Positions 18,701 to 27,700 of a stretch of DNA of 64,000 nucleotides are shown piece by piece. The notes beneath the pieces are model-generated. The model saw nothing but the letters and a program-made list of their open reading frames with translations, was not told the DNA's origin and did not search any database. The position numbers and the translations under genes were made by a program. Origin of the DNA: a virus; IMG/VR virus record IMGVR_UViG_3300037502_003888, positions 36,643 through 100,642 of that record. One strand, written 5' to 3'. Positions within the stretch are counted from its first letter, which is position 1. Every line of letters starts with the position of its first letter.

Positions 18701-21700
18701 GGCAGACCGCAGCCACTACCAGCAAGGTTTACCAGCAGTTCCGGTTCACCTACAACGGACAGGATCTGGTGCTGGACGTCCGGGCACAGGACGTGGTCAC
18801 GGTACCCAGCATCAAGATCTACGTGGAAAACGTGTTTGTTGATCCCAGTCAGTACAACTACACACGCACCAACAACAGCACCACTATTACTTTTGCCGAC
18901 GGCGTGGCCACGGGCAGCTTGGTAGAAGTACTGGTGTTGAGCGCACAGACCAGCAACGTGGCTTTCCGACAAGTACCGTTGAATCTCGAAAACAATCCTT
19001 TCAACGCCAACAGCGACAGCTTTACCCTGGGCACAGTGCGCCAGCACTATGATAACCTCTGTGAGAATCTCACGAATCTCCAGGGCGAGATCAACGGAGC
19101 CAACAACACCCGTGACCTAGGCAACATCGTGCCATTTGGCTTGACCATCCTGCAGCAGAGTTCGCCCCTGACCCTGGCTGGCTACTTCCTCAGGGATCCG
19201 GGTTATGACTTTTTCCAGGCCCTGATTTACAACAGCCGAGAGTATACCAAGTACAAGAATCTAATTCTGGACAATGTCACGCAGCAAGAACTGCAGTTCC
19301 AGACTGCGGCAGAGATCCTAGACACAGCCATAGAGAATCTCACCCAGGGACGCGTCAGCAATCAGCCGTTCTACTGGAGTGACATGTTGCCGTCGGGCGC
19401 AGTGTACACCGAGACAGTGTACACAGTGACCAATATCACCACCAATACTTTTGACACCACCCAGGTCTATGATTACGACACTGCCAACTATCTGGGTCTC
19501 AATGTCTACTTCCAGGATACCATACTGATTCGTGGACTTGACTACACAGTCAGTACCGATGCTCCGCAGATCACTGTGTTGTTTCCCCTGGCCGTAGGCG
19601 ATCAGATCGTGCTGCGTGAATACGCCACTACCTATGGCAGCTTCTGTCCCAACACCCCTACCAAGCTGGGACTGTATCCAGCCTGGCGCCCTGACATCAT
19701 CACAGTGCAGGGCAGTTTTGGACCCACACAGGTCATACGCGGACACGACGGCAGCCAGACGCCGCTGTTCAATGACCTACGTGACGATGTGTTGCTGGAA
19801 TTTGAGCGCAGGATCTACAACAATCTCAAGCTAGACAACAATCCTGTGCCCTTGACCATAACAGATGTGTTGCCAGGACAGTTCCGTGAAACTGGTTACA
19901 GTTTCTCTGAGATCAACACTTTGCTGAATCAGGATTTCCTGAGCTATCTGGCCTGGAACAAGCTGGATTATCGCACGCAGGATTATCGTGCTGACAACGA
20001 ATTTACCTGGAATTACAGCACTGCCAAGAGCAAACTAGATAACCGCAATCTCCTGGGTGCCTGGCGTGGTATCAATCGTTACTACTACGACACTGAACAA
20101 CCCGAAAGCACGCCCTGGGAGATGCTGGGATTCACCGTGGAACCGGACTGGTGGCAAGACAACTACGGTGCGGCTCCCTACACACAGAACAACTTGGTGT
20201 TGTGGGATGATCTAGCAGCCGGCGTGGTGCGCGATCCTGCAGGCGTGTATATCCGTCCGCAATACGCAAGGCCCGGATTGCAACAAGTTATCCCCACAGG
20301 CGATCAAGGTCAGTTGTTGAGCCCATTTGATTCAGTGGTGGGCACCTATGACAGCACACAATTCCGGCGCAGCTGGAGCCTGGGCGACGGCAGTCCTGTG
20401 GAAAGCAGCTGGTATAACAGCAGCAGCTATCCTTTTGCAGTGATGCGTGTGTTGGCCCTAACGAGACCCGCTAAATTTTTCGCGCTGTTTGCAGACCGCG
20501 ATCTCTACAAGTATGACAATGAATTCGGTCAGTACCTGTTGAACCAGCGCTATCGCTTGGATGCCAATGGAGTGCAGGTCTATGGCGATGGTGTCAGCAA
20601 GGCCAGCTACATCAACTGGATCGTGGATTACAATCGCCAGACCGGCATCAACAGCACTGACATCTTGGAAACCGATCTAGCCAACCTAGACGTGCGCCTG
20701 TGCTACCGCATGGCCAGCTTCAGTGACAAAAAACTCATCCAGGTCTACACCGACCGGGCCACACCTGCTGGGACCAACAACACCCTGTTGCTGCCGGATC
20801 AGAGCTACAATCTCCTGTTGTACAAAAACCAACCATTTTCCCGTGCCAGCTACAGCAGCGTGATCATACAAAATGTGCCGGGTGGTTACGCTGTGTTTGG
20901 TTATAGCACCACACAGCCTTTCTTCAATGTGCAGACATCTGTCACCAATGGACAACTAGACACCATTGGTGTGGGTTCGGTCCGGGTCCGAGTGCCCACG
21001 CTGTACCTCAACAAAGTGACCCAGGTACCCTATGGTTTCATATTCCGGGATCGCACCAGCGTGGTGGATTTCTTGTTGAGCTATGGAGAATTCCTCACAC
21101 GCCAGGGCCTAACATTTGACAGCATCGAAAATGGTTATGTGCTGGACTGGCGCCAGATGGCCGTGGAGTTCTTGTACTGGAGCCAGCAGGGTTGGGCAGA
21201 AAACACAGTGATCTCTATCAATCCCTTGGCCCTGCGCATGAGTGTCACACGGCCTGGAGCTGTGGTAGACAGCATCAATGTGCAGACCATAGAAAGCCTC
21301 TTGTTGGATCAGAATCGGCGCCAGTTCCCCACGCGCAATCTCGACATCGTGCGGCTGGAAAATACCTTTACTGTACGCCCCTTGACCGATCAAGTATTGA
21401 GTTACATTGATCTCAAATACACCAGCTTTGAACATGTCATCGTGTTGAACAATGCCAGTGAATTTGGAGATCTCATCTATGATCCCATCACCGGTGCTCG
21501 CCAAAGCCGATTGAATCTAGTGGCTGTGACCACCTCAGGCTGGAACGGCAGCATAGATACCCCAGGTTTCATACTCAACACTCCCACAGTGCAAGACTGG
21601 GATCGCACCAGGATCTATGCCAAGGGCGAGATTGTTCGCTACAAAGGTGCTTTCTGGAGCGCAGCCACCATAGTGCAACCCAGCGAGAGATTCAACTACA

Positions 21701-24700
21701 ACGACTGGCTGCAGAGCGACTACGCGGAGATTGAGCGCGGTTTGTTGCCCAACATCGCCAACAAGGCCGATCAGTTGATCAACAGCTACAACATCAATTC
21801 GGCCAACCTTGAAAGCGACAACGATCTCTTGAGTTATGGACTCATAGGATTCAGACCACGGCAATACATGAGCGCACTGAACCTCGATGACGTGAGCCAG
21901 GTCAATATCTATCGACAGTTCCTGGGCACCAAGGGAACTATCCGCAGCGCCGAGCTCATGAGCAATGCACGTCTGCGCAAAGAAAGTGCGCAGTATGACA
22001 TCTATGAAAACTGGGCAGTGCAACAAGGTGTGTACGGCGCCAATGCCAATCGCAGCTTCTTTGAGATACGTCTGAATCGCGCCTTGCTGGACAGCAATCC
22101 CAGCACCATACAGGTCACGGAACCGCAGCAGACCAGCACAGCAGACCAGTCAGTGCTGGTCAGCGATCTCTGGAGGGAAAGCTACTATATCACCAGCAGT
22201 GACATACTGCCAGTGACCACAGAGACCGTGACTGACACAGCATTGCCATCAGCGGGATATGTGAATCTCAACGACATCGACATCACTGTGTTTGATCTCG
22301 ATGATCCCAGCACCTTGGCCGCGGATCTCGACCGCATCGAAGATGGCACCAGCATCTGGGTGGCCAAGGTCAATGATTATGACTGGAACGTGTATGCCAG
22401 CCAGGCAGTGCCGGGTGTGATACAACATGTGTGCGACAATCTCGATGGCACCAGTATCGTGATATTCAGCAAGCAGCATGGCCTAACAGTCAATGATACC
22501 ATCATCATCAAACAATTTGACAGCGAGATTGATGGTGTGTATCGTGTGATCAGTGTGCCGACACTGACCAAAATCACCATTGAATTCAGTTTCACTGGAG
22601 ATCGCACAGTGGTCAACGGCACGGGTTTCGCTTTTGAGCTGGTCACACAACGAGTCTCTCAGTTCAGTGATGCTGTGGATCTCGCCTATGCCAATCTGCC
22701 AGTGCCGGGTGCCCGAGTCTGGATCGACAACGATGGTACAGGCCACTGGGCCGTGGTAGAAAAACGCCAGGTGTTCCTTGATCCTCTGGAACTGGCACCG
22801 CGTGACCTAGATGCGACCCAGGCCTATGGAACCAGTGTGGCACAGGCCACAAATGGTCTAGCATCATTTGTGGGCAGTTCAAGACTGGGATTCAACACCG
22901 GTGCTACCATAGGTGGTGTGTATGTGTATGTACGCGGCGCCAGTGAGATCTATCAACCCACCAGCCCCATACAAAATGCCGATGCTATCATGCAGCTCAT
23001 GGTGACAGGCGTGCGTGAACTGGGTTATAGTTTGGCCATGGGCGACAAAGACTGGGGCGCCAGCGGCGCGCCTGGCAGTCTCGGGCCCAGCAGCGAAGCC
23101 AACGTGGGCTATGTGGGTGCTTTTTATCGCGATCTAGAAACCTATCGCCCTGGCACCAATCCCTATGTGATGTGGCAATTGCTGACCAAACCGGGAAATC
23201 TCACAACGGCTGGCAGTCGCTTTGGCAACAGCATCGACATCAGCCGCGACGAACGCTGGATGTATGTGGGCAGTCCCGGAGAAAACAAAGTCTATGCCTA
23301 TGCTCGTGTGCCCGTGCCGGTGCAGCGCATCCAAGCCCAGGGCGACAGCAGTGAAAGCTATGACGTAGCCAGCGTGATCCAAGTTGAGTCAGGAGACCAA
23401 CTGACGGTCACCCTTGATGGTCAAGAATTGGTGTTTGGAACCCAATTCACTGTCACTACCTACAGCGTGCCTGGTGTTGGAACTCGCGTGGAATCTGTGG
23501 AATTTGCAGTGGCGCCGGGATCAGATCAACAAGTGGTGATCCAGCGTCGCACACAGCATCAGATCGATGGCGGCACCTACCGCACAGTACCAGCATCAGG
23601 CGGATCAGGCACTGGAGCTGAATTCATAGTGTACCGAGCCCGGCGAGATGTCACAGTGGTGGCTGAATCCGGTGGCATTGGTTACCAAGTGGGCGACAGC
23701 CTCACCATAGATGCTGCTGATTTTGATGGTGGAACTTCACCAGCCAACGACATCACCATGACAGTGACATCAGTCACAGCCGCGGGACAGGTCGTGGCTG
23801 TAGGCAGCGTGACTTACACAGCGCCGGCAGTGGTCAACACTTTTGACATCGGCCAATACCTGTTCACTGTGAGTTCAATCTACAGTTTCTCGGTGTTGGT
23901 GGATGATGTGCTGCAGCGTCCCAACATTGACTACACCTTTGACAGCAACACACAAGAAGTAACGTTCGTCAATAATCCAGCCGATGGATCAGTGATCATC
24001 GCTAGAGCCCAGAGCTATTGGCAGTTAGTAGACACACTCACAGTGGCTGGTCTAGACAGTGCAGCAGAATTCGGTGCCAGCGTGACCTGTACCACTGATG
24101 GTCGTCAGGTCATGGTGGGCACTCCCCAGCGCGAAGTCAACGGTGTGTTGCGGGCCGGTACTGTGTATGTGTTTGATCGTGACGTGCAGAGATTTGTGTA
24201 CGGCCAAGATCCCAGCAGCATCAGCTTCACGGTACTGGGCACAGTCACAGCACCAGTGTCAGTGCTGGTCAACAACACATTCTTGCAGGATCAAGCCATG
24301 GGAGTCATTGACGGGGTCAATACTTTTGTGGTCAGCGGCAACACCGTGACGTTGAACACTGACCTAGTGGTGGGCGATTTCCTAGATATCGAGACCAATC
24401 AGTTTGCTCTGTTGCAAGTGATCAATCAAGACACACCAGAAACCTTTGCCAATTTTGGACAGGCTGTGGATATTTGCAGCAATAACTGTAGCCTATATGT
24501 AGGCGCGCCCCAGAGCAGCCTACAGATCTACAAAGGCGGTGTGGTAGAACGCCTGGTCAATCAGGCCAGGATCTATGGCACCATCACCAGCACTGTGTCG
24601 GGTCCCACTCTCACAGCAGGCAATACCCTGAGAGTCAACAACCAGGACATCACAGTGCCCGCGGCCACGGCACAGGTCAGCAGTCTGCAAGGTCTGGCCA

Positions 24701-27700
24701 ATGCCATCAACAACGAAGTGCCCAATGTCACTGCAACAGTGAGTTCAGGGCGACTCACGGTGTCAGTGAGCAATCAATCCGCAGGTGTGCCTGGCAATCT
24801 AGTACAGGTATTGCCAGGCAGCGTAGGCACAGCATTTGATGATCTCGGATTTGATGTGTATGCATCAACACAGACCATGCTCAGCCCTTATGCCAGGGAA
24901 TTTGCTGGGTTTGGTTCTGCTATCAGTGTCAGCGACAATGCTACCCAGATAGTGGTAGGCGCACCCAACGGCAACATGTACATAGTACAGATTTTTGACG
25001 AAGATCCAGCACTGTTTGATGCTGGTGTCACTGATTTTTATTCAGAGATCGCCAACAGCGGTGCGGTGTATGTGTATGACTATGCTGAATCTGCCAACGG
25101 CAGCATCACCAACCCTGCCAAATTCATAGTCACACAACAGATCGAGATTCCCGATGTTGCCACACAGGATCAACTGGGCAGCGCAGTGAGTTATGTGCAG
25201 GGTCTGTTGTACATGGCAGCACCGGGCAGCGACAAGGACAGCGAAGGAGTAGACGACAGCCAAGCCAACTATGGCCGGGTCTATGTGGTAGACAATCCAG
25301 GTGCACAGAGCAGCTGGCGTGTGCTGCAGGCACAGCGTCCCGTGGTGGATATCAGGCTGTTGAACAGTGTGTTCTTGTACAATCTAGTGAGCTCCAGCAC
25401 CACAGAATTCTTGGATTTCTTTGATCCGTTGCAGGGCAAAATACTGGGAGCTGCCCGACAGAACATCGATTATATCGGTGCCGTGGATCCCGCAGGCTAC
25501 AACTCAGGTGGTGTGAATCTGCGCGGGACCACATGGACTGGCGATCATCAAGGCGAGATATGGTGGGATACCAGCACGGTGCGGTTCATTGATCCCAATC
25601 AGGACAGCCTCACCTATGCTGCACGGCGTTGGGGTCAGGTGTTTCCGGGCAGCAGCATAGATGTCTATGAGTGGATCACCAGCACTGTGCCTCCGGATCA
25701 GTATCCGGGTCCCGGGGTAGTTCGAGACATCGGCAGCTATTCGGTGCGAGCTGTGCTGCAGCGCGACGGTACCATAGTCACAGAATATTTCTACTGGGTT
25801 CGCAGCAGCACTGCAGTGGCCACACGCCGCGGCAAGACTCTCAGCACTGAGGCCATCTCTCGATACATCGAGAATCCCCGGGGCAGTGGCATCGCTTACC
25901 TCGCTGCCATCAATGCCAGCACCGTGGCCATCTACAACTGCGAACAGCTGATTGAAGCCCAGGACACAGTGCTGCACATTGAGTTTGACCAGCAGTTCAC
26001 CACAGACAATGTGCATGTGGAGTATCAGCTGGTTCCTGAAAACCGCGCTGATGGCTGGATCACCCCAGTGATCTATCGCAAATTGCAGGACAGCCTCTGC
26101 GGCGTGGATGAAGTCGGCAACAACGTGCCTGATATCTTCCTGAGCCCACCTGAGCGCTATGGCATACAATTCCGTCCGAGACAGAGCATGTTTGTGGACC
26201 GATACTCTGCTCTGGAAAATTTCGTGCAGCGAGTGAATTCTGTGCTGGTGCAGTTTCCCATATCAGAGACTCGTAGATTCGTGCTGCTGGACAGCGCAGA
26301 TCCTGAGCCCAGCGCGCAGAGTGGACTCTGGAACAAGCGTGTGGACAACATAGAACAACTGTCATTCCAGGACATCTATGCAGTGCCATTGGGCTACAGT
26401 TATCTAGTCAACAGCGACAGCACCCAGCAAGGTCTCTGGACCATCTACACAGTGATCTCGGGTCAGCTGTTGGGTCAGCGCCAACTGAGATTGGCACGAG
26501 TACAGAACTATCGTACCAGTGATTACTGGGATTACATCAACTGGGTGCGACCCGGCTACAATGACAGCGTGCGTCCCAAGATCGAAGTACAGAACTATGC
26601 TGATCTAGATACCTTGGTGGTTCCTGTGGGCACCAGCGTCAAGGTCTTGGCCAACAGCCAAGGCAAATTCGAGATCTGGTTGCTGGAAGACACCGGCTGG
26701 GAACGAGTGGTGCTGCAAGATGGTACCATAGCCCTGGATGATGTGCTGTATGATTACAGCCTGGGTCGATTTGGTTTTGATGCTGAAGTATTTGACGCAC
26801 AGTATTTTGATCAGGCACCCACCACCGAAACACGCAAGATCATACAGGCAGTGAATCAAGAATTGTTCATTGACGATCTCTTGATAGAACGCAATCGCTT
26901 GTTGGTGCTGATGTTTGAATACGTGCTGAGCGAAAATGTGGCTCCTGAGTGGTTGGTCAAGACCAGCCTGGTGGATGTGGATCACAGCGTGCGGGAACTG
27001 CTGCCATTCCAGAATTATCGCCGTGACAATCAGGAATTCGTGGAAGATTACGTCCAAGAAGTCAAGCCCTATCACGTGCAAGTGCGGGAATTCAATCTCA
27101 AATACTTTGGTATTGACACCTATCTCGGTGACCTCACAGACTTTGATTTACCTGCGTACTGGAACACTGCCCTCACAGTACCGCGTTTCACATCGCCGAT
27201 TCTCACACCTTATGCCATGAGCCTGCCCGAGCCCACCAATATATTGAGTGACGCTGCCAGCACCAATGGCATCTGGCAACAATGGCCCTATAGCCAATGG
27301 TACAGCAATTTCTTGCTGACTCTCACAGACATACGTGTGGTAGACAGTGGCACGGGTTACACCGGCATTCCTGAGATCATCATACAAGGTGACGCTGTGA
27401 TCCCGGCCACGGCCGTGGCGCGCATCAACATTGCCGGAGAAGTCATCGCTATCGATGTGTTGACCGCAGGTTCGGGGTATCGCAGCACACCTGTGATCGT
27501 GATCCAAGGTGGAAACGGCACCGGAGCCCGCGCCTACCCCACCATGCTCAATGCCACCACGCGTGAATTCCGTGTGAACATGAAGTTTGACCGGTATCAA
27601 TATCGCAGTGATATCGAAATGTGGAGTCCCGATGGCACCTACGAAAATGGTATCCTGGTCAGATATCAAGATCAAGTATGGCGTGCTGACAATCAGGACG

